Positions 1-9,300 of a stretch of DNA of 64,000 nucleotides are shown piece by piece. Below the pieces are notes generated by a model. The model saw only the letters and a program-made list of their open reading frames with translations, made no database searches and was not told where the DNA came from. The position numbers were made by a program, and so were the translations under genes. Origin of the DNA: Kingdonia uniflora (lineage: Eukaryota; Streptophyta; Magnoliopsida; Ranunculales; Circaeasteraceae). The stretch spans positions 620,001 to 684,000 of the forward strand of contig JACGCM010002659.1 of assembly GCA_014058105.1 (NCBI GenBank), in the 5' to 3' direction. The number at the start of each line of letters is the position of its first letter. Within the stretch, counting starts at the first letter, position 1.

Positions 1-1471
1 CTCATTTATCAAAATGCTCTAAGCTTTCCAGGCAGACAACTCGTCGAGCGAGACAGGATCTGTGCCCTAAATAACAACAATCTGAAAGGTAAATTTGGAG
101 CAAATCACACAACAAACGGTGATGAGTTGATTTCGGTAGTCCTAAAATGAAACCACATGGATTGTACGGTCCCTAATGTGAAGCATAACCAGCACAATTT
201 GATCCAAGCTATGTTACTTGAAAGTGAAGCAAGTACGGGAAACGATACGTGAAACGGAAACGGGAAACGGGTACTAGTATGATGCGACAAACGAAGCGTA
301 CTCTAAAATGAAGTTGTACTCACCCCACAAAAAAAAATCATTGTTAGCGGAACATAGTTTTTGATGGCCGTTCCTTATAAACAACACTGTGAACACATTC
401 TTTTACAAAACAACACCCATTTAGTCTGTTGCATATGCTCATAAGATTGAGTAAAGTAGACCCCACTTGCAAATAAACAAACCAAACAGGGCCTTAGTTT
501 TCCCCATTAAAGCACCATTCTTTCTTCCTCTTTTGAAGCTTTCTATAATGTTGGATTAATCAATCTTGAGAAGGAAGAAAGTTAGGGATATGAGGAAAGG
601 AAATTGTATATAAAATTCGGTTGTTCTCTTTATTCCCTTCTTCTCATTGTATGTAAAATTGTATGTCTCTCTGTCATTTGTTGTAAGCATCAAAGCCTTC
701 TCTCTTTTGATTATAACGAATAAGGACGCTGTTCAAACACGGATCACAAACGTCTCAAGTCGCATTTCCCAAAAATTCGCTGATTCGGGGAAACCGAATC
801 GCACCCGTTTCCCAAACGGGTTTCCTACAAAACATTTGGGAGAGTGGGAAACGCGTTTCCCCGTAACATACGATCCAAGAGCATAACTTCTGTCAGGTTT
901 GATGCAACTCGACACTTGGCACAGGATTTAAACCCTAAACTCTTTTTAATTGATCATTTCACAAAACTTAAGCTATTTGGTACAAATGAAATCACCCAAC
1001 CTTTATGATTGATACCAAGCCCCAGTTACAAAATTATTTCCAGACAAATACCTAGCTAAAATGTAGCTAATGGTACAAATAACATCACCAAAACCAAACT
1101 CCACTAAACCCTAAATCGAATCAATCATAAAAGAATGTTGTGATTGATACCAAACCCTAAATCCTCTCTAGACGAGTAATTTGCTAAATTTAACCTAAAT
1201 AGTACAAATGAAATCAACCAATCTAAATCAACTAAATCCTAATTCCAATCTTAGCATAGATAAATGTTGTGATTGATAACAAGCCCTAATTACCAAATCT
1301 TCCCAAAACAAGTATTTGCCTTAATTAAGCTAAATGGTACAAATGAAATCCACCAAGCCTTCCCCAATTAAACCCTAATTCAAATCCAGCTTAAGAGAAT
1401 GTTGGCTAATTTAACAGAGATATGAAACCCTAGAACTCAAAAGGAAGAATCAGATAAAAAAAACGACGTAC
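1..1471. other. Intergenic or intronic left edge, repeat-bearing
   Basis: No convincing coding sequence. The short open frames here have no recognisable domains. Around 237-280 and 780-865 are stretches rich in GGGAAACG/CGTTTCCC motifs that look like a shared, partly inverted repeat. The segment 950-1400 carries a degenerate tandem repeat (listed separately). If the candidate exon at 1472-1482 is real, this stretch would be its first intron. Confidence 0.5.
960..1400. repeat. Degenerate tandem repeat, unit about 130 bp
   Basis: Two marker phrases recur in step. GGTACAAATGAAATCACC-like sequence occurs near 976, 1073, 1199 and 1336. GATTGATACCAAGCCC-like sequence occurs near 1009, 1141 and 1271. 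This gives a little over three diverged copies of an AT-rich unit. No coding potential is visible. Confidence 0.6.
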
Positions 1472-1540
1472 TTTAGAACCATCGTTCTTGTTGTTGCCGC
1501 TGAGGGTCTGATCTATGCTCTTGCCGCTCTCCTAACCTTT
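1472..1540 (-). CDS. Possible 5' exon of a leftward gene (RPL24-like start MVLK)
   Basis: On the minus strand a purine-rich, CAACAA-containing leader runs from about 1540 into ATG GTT CTA AA (1482-1472), followed at once by GTACGTCG, a good splice donor. Plant ribosomal protein L24 begins MVLK, and this leader looks like a ribosomal-protein 5'UTR. That is recalled family knowledge. The rest of the gene would lie more than 1.4 kb further left, outside the window, so nothing beyond four codons supports the call. It may also be a detached first exon or chance. Confidence 0.25.
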
Positions 1541-1639
1541 TTACCAAAACCCTAAAAAACCCAATAGTTTCCAAATACATAAATAAATAAAACCCAACAG
1601 TGTCAAAGAAAATAATTCTACGGGAAAATTCATTTTACA

Positions 1640-3520
1640 AAATTTGTACCACTAGTATGGAAAACTATTTCCCATTAGTGTACCTTGCCGTCTCTTTTTC
1701 TTTTCCCCAGAGTACAGGTAGGCATAAAATAGGCACATTAGTATTTTTTTGCTTCATGTTGGCACCTTTTGTGAGATAGGGATACTTCAAAGATACAACT
1801 TTTTAAGTGGCAAACAATGATACCTTAAGGTGCCCCAAATCGAGTGGTTTGAATGCATTTGTTAGTATGGAAAACTATTTCTCAAATGTCAAAACATACT
1901 GGGCGCGTTACACTCGCATTAGTGTACATTGCCGTCTCTTTTTCTTTTCCCCGAGTACAGGTAGGCATAAAATAGACACATTAGTATTCTTCCATAGTCC
2001 AACTCTGCTTCATGTTGGCACCTTTTATGAGATAGGGAGACTTCAAAGATACAACTTTTTAAGTGGCAAACAAGAATACCTTAAGGTGCCCCAAAGATAG
2101 TGGTTTGAATGTATTTGTTACTATGAAAAACTATTTCTCAAAGGTCAAAACATATTGGGCACGTTACACGCGTATTAGTGTACCTTGCCGTCACTTTTTC
2201 TTTTCCCGGAGTACAACAGGTAGGCATAAAATAGACACAATAACGTATGTATCATTCATTATCTAGTATTTTTCCATAGTTCCAACTCTGCTTATGTTAG
2301 CACCTTTTATGAGATAGAGAGACCTCAAAGATACAACTTTTTAAGTGGCAAACAAGGATACCTTAAGGCGCCTCAAAGCGAGTGGTTTGAGTGATTAAAT
2401 GTATTTGTTAGTATGGAAAACTATTTCCCAAAGGCCAAAACATATTGGGCGCGTTACATGCACATTAGTGTACCTTGCCGTCTCATTTTATTTCCCCCGA
2501 GTGCAGGTAGGCATAAAATAAACAATATTATGTGTGTATCATTTACTATCCAGTATTTTTCTATAGTTCAAACTCTGCTTCTATTAGCACCTTTTATGAG
2601 ATAGGGATACCTCAAATATACAACTTTTTAAGTGGCAAACAAGGATACCTTAAGGCGCCCCAAAACAGGTGGTTTGAGTGATTTAATGTATTTGTTAGTA
2701 TGGAAAACTATTTCCCAAAGACCAAAATATATTGGGCGCGTCAGTGTACCTTGCCGTCTCTTTTTCGTTTCCCCTGGTACAGGTAGGCATAAAGTAGACA
2801 AAATAATGTGTGTATCATTTAATATCCAGTATTTTTCCATAGTTCCAACTCTTCTTCATGTTGGCACCTTTTATGAGATAGGGAGAAACTTCAAAGATAC
2901 AACTTTTTAAGTGGCAAACAAGGATACCTTAAGGTGCCCCAAAGCGAGTGGTTTGAATGTATTTGTTAGTATGGAAAACTATTTCCCAAAGGTCAAAACA
3001 TACTGGGCGCGTTACACACGCATTAGTGTACCTTGCCTTATCTTTTTCTTTTCCCTGAGTACAAGTAGGCATAAAATAGACACAATAATGTGTGTATCAT
3101 TCATTATCCAGTATTTTTCTGTAGTTCAAGCTCTGCTTCTGTTAACACCTTTTATAAGATAAGGAAACCTCAAAGATACAACTTTTTAAGTGACAAACAA
3201 GGATACCTTAAGGCGCCCCAAAGCGAGTGGTTTAAGTGATTTAATGTATTTGTTAGTATGGAAAACTTTTTCCCAAAGGCCAAAACATATTGGGCGCGTT
3301 AGTGTACTTTGTCGTCTCTTTTTCTTTTCTTCTAGTACAAGTAGGCATAAAATAGACAAAATAATGTGTGTATCATTTTACTATCCAGTATTTTTCCATA
3401 GTTCCAACTCTGCTTATGTTAACACCTTTTATGAGATAGGGAGTCCTCAAAGATACAACTTTTTAAGTGGCAAACAAGGATACCTTAAGGCGCCCCGGGC
3501 GCGTTAGTATACCTTGTCGT
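1640..3520. repeat. Tandem array, unit about 210-290 bp, about seven copies
   Basis: The phrase GTATGGAAAACTATTTCC recurs at about 1656, 1867, 2123, 2412, 2699, 2969 and 3257. Each copy also holds a pyrimidine tract followed by CCCGAGTACAGGTAGGCATA, CTTTTTAAGTGGCAAACAAGG and CCTTAAGGCGCCCCAAAGCG. Spacings of roughly 211, 256, 289, 287, 270 and 288 bp suggest units with internal deletions. Several copies carry similar small open frames, but these follow from the repetition and show no domain. The array resumes at 4701-4876 and 5386-5440 after two insertions. Confidence 0.9.
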
Positions 3521-3705
3521 TGTTAGGGCTTGAGCCCCCATTACACCGATATTATCCCCACCTTTACCACCTAGTATGAGCTAGGTGTGAGGTTTTATTC
3601 TTAAAAGGCCTCGATACAATTTAATAGTTTGTACCTTCTTATATTCTTGTGTTAGACCACATCTTTAACCAATGTGGGACTAACTTTGATCCACCAATCT
3701 TAACA
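3521..3705. repeat. TRIM-like terminal direct repeat, copy 1
   Basis: A 185-bp unit beginning TGTTAGGGCTTGAGCCCCC and ending AATCTTAACA, so its ends form a short inverted repeat (TGTTA/TAACA). It contains CCAATGTGGGAC, a phrase common in plant TRIM-type LTRs (recalled). It is nearly identical to 3961-4145. Confidence 0.75.
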
Positions 3706-3960
3706 ATCTCCACCTTGGATCAAACTCCGTTAGTCCTTCCTCAATTATCCACCGCTACTGATACGATTAGATACACCCACCAGCAATCTCCACCTTGGTT
3801 TGAGCTCCCGTAGTATACCATCTCACCTGAGATCCATGTACAACGACTTATCTGTTACACCCAAGCACCGCGTTTTCTTCGCACATCCATGTTCTACCCT
3901 GAACACTGGCCAATCACAGTGGACTATGTTCCTAGCCGAACCATCGGCTCTTACACCATT

Positions 3961-4145
3961 TGTTAGGGCTTGAGCCCCCATTGCACCGATATTATCCCCA
4001 CCTTTACCACCTAGTATGGGCTAGGTGTTGGATTTTATTCTTAAAAGGCCTCGGTGCAATTTAATAATGTATATCTTCTTATATCATTGTGTTAGACCAC
4101 ATCTTTAACCAATGTGAGACTAACTTTAATCCACAAATCTTAACA
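3961..4145. repeat. TRIM-like terminal direct repeat, copy 2
   Basis: Second 185-bp copy of the unit at 3521-3705, with a handful of substitutions. No five-base target duplication flanks the pair 3521-4145 by itself; the match appears only when the segment is extended to 4700. Confidence 0.75.
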
Positions 4146-4700
4146 ATTACATAGTGTGTGAGTTAAAAAGCCTTTGTGAGAGAAACTTGAAATCTATAAG
4201 AGATGTAGCCTCTGTAGTAGACCGTGTAAAAGAGTTGGTCTTTACAAGGAAGAAGGTGGAGGGTGTTATTCTCTTGGGATTTGATGGTGAGAGGGGAAGT
4301 ACTTCTTGGTTGCTAAGAAGAGAAATCAAGGTAGAAAGAAGATTTAAGGGTTTCAAGAAGAAGGTATACAACATGGTCTTTGTTGAGGTAATCTTCGATG
4401 TTCTTGATTGATCTCTTATGTTTCTTTTATCTTTTGTAAATTTATGTGAGGATTATTACGAGATTAGGGATTTCCATATTTGTTGGAATCCTTTGAGTGC
4501 TTGTAATTGAACTTGGATACATAGTGGATTTCTAGCTTGGTGAGGGGAGTAGCCTTATGGTGAACCTCCGGTAAATATTGTGCTTTGTGTGCATGTTAAT
4601 TTCGTTTCTAGTTTCTTGGTAGATTATTTGTATGCCATGAGGATAGCGGAGAAAACCAAATTGCGCGAGGGTGATGTATTCTCCACGTTCACCCCCAACA

Positions 4701-4876
4701 GCCGTCTCTTTTTCTTTTCCCCGAATACAAGTAGGCATAAACTAGACAAAATAATGTGTGTATTATTTACTATCCAATATTTTCCCATAGTTTCAACTAT
4801 GCTTTTGTTGGCACCTTTTATGAGCTAGGGAAACCTCAAAAATACAACTTTTTAAGTGGCAAACAAGGATACCTTA
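4701..4876. repeat. Tandem-array continuation
   Basis: This continues the array unit exactly where it was broken at 3520: pyrimidine tract, CCCCGAATACAAGTAGGCATA, then CTTTTTAAGTGGCAAACAAGG and ACCTTA. It shows that the 3521-4700 segment was inserted into a pre-existing unit. Confidence 0.85.
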
Positions 4877-5385
4877 GAGCATCTGCAACATTTGGAGGGT
4901 GAATTTGCTCAAATCTACCCCACAGCAGTTAAGCCAAAAATCAACGTAGATATTAGCCACTGCAGTTCTGAACTATGGGGCAATCTACGTCCCAGATTAA
5001 ACAACGTGTCACAAATCCAATGTCTAAAATGCCTAGCAGTTCAGAAGTGTGGGGCATGAAAACTAATTAAATAATGTCACGTATCTGTTTTGAATTAACT
5101 AATTTGGGGATAATATATGCCCTGCAGTTCAAAACTGCGGGGCATGAAAGCCTCTTATATTTTGGCAAGTGTCATCATGTAATTGGTTTATTGTCTACCC
5201 GTAGTTTTAAAGTGCGGGGCATCAATTCACCAAAAATCTACCCAGAGGGTGGTGAGACCACCCTCAAGGTGGGTTTGGGGTGGCCACATCAGCTCCTCCA
5301 CTTAACTGTTGTGGGGTGAATTTGGAGGGTGGAGGATAAAATCTACCTCGCCACCTCATCCTGCACCTAGCTGCTGCAGGTGCTC
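4877..5385. mobile_element. PIF/Harbinger (Tourist-type) MITE
   Basis: 509 bp with terminal inverted repeats GAGCATCTGCAACA (left) and GAGCACCTGCAGCA (right end, reverse complement), 12 of 14 matching. It is flanked on both sides by TTA (4874-4876 and 5386-5388), the three-base TWA duplication typical of PIF/Harbinger. Removing it restores the uninterrupted array phrase ACCTTAAGGCGCCCC. Four internal copies of a CAGTTCNNAACTGCGGGGCAT-like motif occur at about 4960, 5038, 5124 and 5200. No transposase is present, so it would depend on an element elsewhere. Confidence 0.85.
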
Positions 5386-5440
5386 TTAAGGCGCCCCAAA
5401 GCGAGTGGTTTGAGTGAGTGATTAAATGTATTTGTTAGGT
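5386..5440. repeat. Right edge of the tandem array
   Basis: AAGGCGCCCCAAAGCGAGTGG followed by the TGTATTTGTTAG phrase of the array unit, after which array similarity ends. Confidence 0.8.
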
Positions 5441-6243
5441 TTGAGAAGCTTTGGTTAAAGACGAATGGTGCCAATCTAGATGCATAATTCTTTTGTATAC
5501 TTTTGTTGAACAATTGTTCTTTTTCTTAGTCAATTCCTGGTCAATAATGTTCTGCTTAATAGTTTTAGGGCCTCCATCTCTTCTCTTGCTGTTAATGTTG
5601 TTTGTCTATGTCTACAACAGTGACTGCAACGGTGACACAGTTACGAATTTTCTTGTGGAGGATCAATCTCTTTACTACAATAACCATGACCAACCCTTGC
5701 CATATGCCAAAGAGGTGGCCATTTAGGCCCCTAGTTAAATTAACACTTTGCAACAACCCCCTAGTGTATGTGTATAGTTAAAATCATAAGATGTCACAAA
5801 ATATGAAGATGCTATACTATATGCTATATATATATATATATATACATTGTAGGAAGATAGAGGACACATGACACAGTGACTCCTCCCTTCCCCTGGATTT
5901 ATATATTACAACAGCAGAGCCTAGAGAGACCTAGAGGAAGAAGAGAGAGCTGTGTTGTTTTGTCACCTCACTCATTTCACATTCAATCATCTAACTTTCT
6001 ATAATAATAAAGAATCCCAAATGCAACAGAAACTGTGCCTTGCCTGACTGACATTGGAAAACTAAAATCCCAAAGTCAGAGAAACTCATCACTCATCAAC
6101 ACAAAGAAATATTATTTATGAGAGAGACCGTACTGATACGCTATCTCCGTGAAAAAGATCCCAATCTCTTCCTTTTCGTACTCTTCTCTCTCTCTCTCTG
6201 TAATCATCATTTAAAACTCCAATCACAACAACCCCATTGTTGC
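5441..6243. promoter_or_regulatory. PAN upstream region and 5' leader
   Basis: About 800 bp between the repeat array and the first upstream ATG of the bZIP gene. It contains a TA dinucleotide run (about 5826-5843), a polypurine stretch near 5935-5950 and a CT microsatellite (about 6187-6201), the latter two resembling transcribed leader sequence. The transcription start cannot be fixed from sequence alone. Confidence 0.4.
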
Positions 6244-6285
6244 ATGTTTCAGAGAGAGATGCAGCAGCAAAGCTTCTACCTTTGA
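6244..6285 (+). promoter_or_regulatory. uORF1 in the PAN leader
   Basis: A 13-codon open frame, ATG TTT CAG ... CTT TGA, with a second in-frame ATG at 6259. It ends 13 bases before the inferred PAN start at 6299. Its tail (MQQQSFYL) oddly resembles the start of PAN itself (MQSFTL), suggesting a small local duplication. It could reduce translation of the main frame; that is inference. Confidence 0.6.
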
Positions 6286-6317
6286 TGATCGAGTTGAGAT
6301 GCAGAGCTTCACACTAA
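6285..6317 (+). promoter_or_regulatory. uORF2 overlapping the PAN start codon
   Basis: ATG at 6285 shares its A with the uORF1 stop (TGATG). It runs ten codons in another frame and stops at 6315-6317, past the main ATG at 6299. A ribosome translating it would pass the PAN start, so the arrangement is potentially inhibitory. Confidence 0.6.
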
Positions 6318-9300
6318 TGTAAGAAGACTAACCCCATTTCTTGTTTCTGTCTCTGGGTATTGTTATTTTGTTGTTTTTGATGATGGGTATGTTTTAATTG
6401 TTTGATATGGTTTTTTTTTTTTTTAAAGAGGAGAAGATGAAGGTAGTAGTTTCATTCAAACCCAATCACAGTTTTTGAATCTTGGGGAGCTTGTTCAATC
6501 AACTGGATTTCACCATGATGATGATGCTGTCAGTTTGAGCCCAAGTATATTCTTTTAACATCACTGCTCTTTTTTAAGTGTGAATATCTGAGATATCTAA
6601 TATTAGAATATGTCATGAGATATCCCCAGTATCAAAGGTATCTGAGTTTCTTATTACATGTTTTGGTGCAGACCCAAAGTTTTGTTTGAGAAGTGCTGGC
6701 AGTGTTTCTCCTTCAGAATTTGGGAACTTTTATTTTGAGACAATGGGGGAATCTGGTATGGCCCAACATACTGAAAGCTCTACTGATATTGATGTGGATG
6801 ACAAAAGCCAGGTATGCTTTGTTATCCATCCCATAATTGTTTGCTTTTGACTTGAAAATTTCCAATATTTTGTAAATGCATATCCACTGTCTAGTGATGA
6901 GCTCTGTTTAAGCACATTGAAGCTTTTCGGGACAAAATAATCACTTCCCGGGATGAACATAAGTTTTCGGAGAGCAAATTTAGCTTGAGAAAGGTTAGTG
7001 CGTGACTCGTTTTAATGATAGTCATGCCACCTTGCATACAGGCTTAAATAGTACAGCTCAAACGCGATTGAACAATCTTATTTAAGCTTAGTTTAAGCTT
7101 ACCACTGGAGATTATCTAAATGGAAGTGTAGAGAAAAACTAAAAAGGGTCAAAATCGAAATACATTAAGAGACACTCCTCTGATAACGTAAACATACTCC
7201 ATTTATACATATTATAAAAGTACACTTGGCTTTTCATTCTTGTAGGTAAAAGATAACATACCAGTGAATTTTTGAATTTCTTTCGACAGACCATAATACT
7301 GAATAACACTCAATAACCTATTTAAAAAACGACAAATTACCTTTAATTCTCTGACCTATTTCTAAGCTTTGGAAGTATGCCTCAGCCTAGCACTTTTTTG
7401 TTTGATAAATGAAGATGTTTCGTTAAATAAAAAACCGCCTTCAAGCCACAAGGGGAAGAAGCAGGAGATACAAGCAAACCTAACAAGTGGTCTCAATGGA
7501 ACAATGTAACAGTCCACAAGTCACCCTCCACATATTATGGTATCTCAGCTAAAATCCATCTCCTTCTAAAAACTGATCTCTTCTAAAATAGTAGCACCCA
7601 AATGAAACAAGCTCCCTTTCACCTCTAGCAAATTGTATGGCAAATCAGGCTTCTCACCTATGAAGGTTCTTCAGATCCTCCAAGTGTAAAAGGTCCATAT
7701 TATGGAATGCGTATAACCTCCAAAATTCCCACCTGGCTCTATGAAGGTTCTCCAGATCCTCTGAGTGTAAAAGGTCCATATTATGGAATACGTATAACCT
7801 CAAAAATTCCCACCTCTTGCATTTAAACTCCTCCTGGTCCAACACTGGAGAAGGGCTCAACACGATGGCATGTAGGAAGAAAATACTCCCAAACCTGTCT
7901 TGTCATTAATAGTGAATAAGAAGGCCGGTTTACTTTCCTCTAGCCTTACACGTAATAATTGTTAATTATAATCATTCTCTTATCAATTAAAGTTTCTTCT
8001 ATAAATGATTTCAAAGGATGCACTCCCAGTAAAGAAAAATTTTCGATGAAATATCTGATCCCCAGCCCACATCAACAGGAAAGCACGGACGAGGATGCAG
8101 ATCTAAGAACTTGGTAAAAGGACTTGATAGAAAAAAAAATTCCTTGAAGAAATGGCCGAAGTTATGCCTAGCACTTAGATGAGCACTTGCTTTTAAACAT
8201 TTGTTACTCTTAGATTTCAAAGTGTGAAATTTGACCATTTTTCCCTTTAAAGAACCTCTTAAGGGTGCCTGAGATTTCCACTGGAAACCATTTCTCAGAG
8301 TAGTCTTAAACTACTTGCATTTTCACAACATCGGAGATCCACTTGGCAGTGATTTATAAAATCTATATGTTTGTGTTTGTAGTCATTGTAATGCCCTATT
8401 TTTTACTTTCACAAACTTTCAATTGATTGAAAGTGCTGAACTGCTGATGCCACATTTTTCTTCCTTTACCTTCTGAATTTCAGCATGGAGCCCTTGTTTC
8501 TGTAGACTCTGCGGATGTATCAAATGGGAAAAAGGGAGATCAAAAGGTTATATACTTGTCTTTAGTGTGTGATCACATATGATTATTTCACAAGGTCTGC
8601 CTTATATGGTGATGTTTGGCTGGACTTTCTTGCAGTCACTCCGTAGGCTTGCCCAAAATCGTGAAGCTGCACGAAAGAGTCGGTTAAGAAAGAAAGTGAG
8701 GTTTTTTTTATTGGTTTCTGTATTGTATGCTGTTTTATATAAGATCCAAGTTCAAAATTATTGCAAGTAAATATGAACTGATTTAATCTTGTATCATCAA
8801 AGTGAGTACCATGACTCTTAATGCCCCTGTTCTTCAACAATAGTTGTTACTTTTGTAAGTTTATAATGCCCCTGTTCTATCAAATCTAGCTCAAAAGTTC
8901 TTTTTCTGTAAGATAACTCGAATATGATGAAGTAGAGATATGACAAGCGGTATAAGGTCATTCACAACAAAGGGGATAAAATTGAAAGCTAAGGACGTAA
9001 CAGAGATGAATTATCCTCGTTTTGGTCGACCAACAAGTTTGTAGATGGCAAAATTTGGCCATAAAGATTTAAAGAAACAGTGTGCCATGTCGTTGTCTGA
9101 ACAAAGTGGGTATACGACCCATTTTAATCTGATATCATTAGTGTTAAGGAGCCTACATTTCTTCTTAGATTTTGGGAGAAGTGACCGCCTGCCACCAGTT
9201 ACCCATATTTCAACTATCTAGCTTATTATGGAGAGATAAGACAAAATGAAAGCAAAGAAACGAGAGCAAGCTTTTTCACTGATAAATGAGAGTAGTATCA

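Larger units (their letters stand above)
3521..4700. mobile_element. LTR-type insertion splitting the tandem array
   Basis: Array sequence is interrupted between CTTGTCGT (ending 3520) and GCCGTCTC (starting 4701). The five flanking bases GTCGT/GCCGT fit a target duplication, since the array consensus reads TTGCCGTCTC. The insert starts TGTTAGGG and ends CCCCAACA. Its left part holds two 185-bp direct repeats (3521-3705 and 3961-4145), each starting TG and ending CA, separated by 255 bp: a TRIM-like layout. The part 4146-4700 resembles the end of a longer plant LTR. Whether this is one composite element or two nested ones is unclear. No protein domain is seen. Confidence 0.6.

Noticed and set aside
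1807..3507. A family of similar small proteins (MANKDTLRCPK...-like) repeated in tandem
   Set aside because: The similarity comes from the underlying DNA array. Frames shift and stop between units, there is no codon bias or domain, and one unit also has an open frame on the opposite strand.
3521..4145. Cassandra-type TRIM carrying 5S rRNA promoter sequence
   Set aside because: The repeats have no 5S A-box, IE or C-box phrases; only the general TRIM layout matches.
5451..5726. Small membrane-like protein upstream of PAN
   Set aside because: No ATG at the start, chance hydrophobic composition from T-rich DNA, and no recognisable relatives.
8579..8770. Stand-alone short bZIP protein
   Set aside because: It is exon 5 of PAN with read-through into both introns; the splice sites at 8635/8636 and 8695/8696 explain it.
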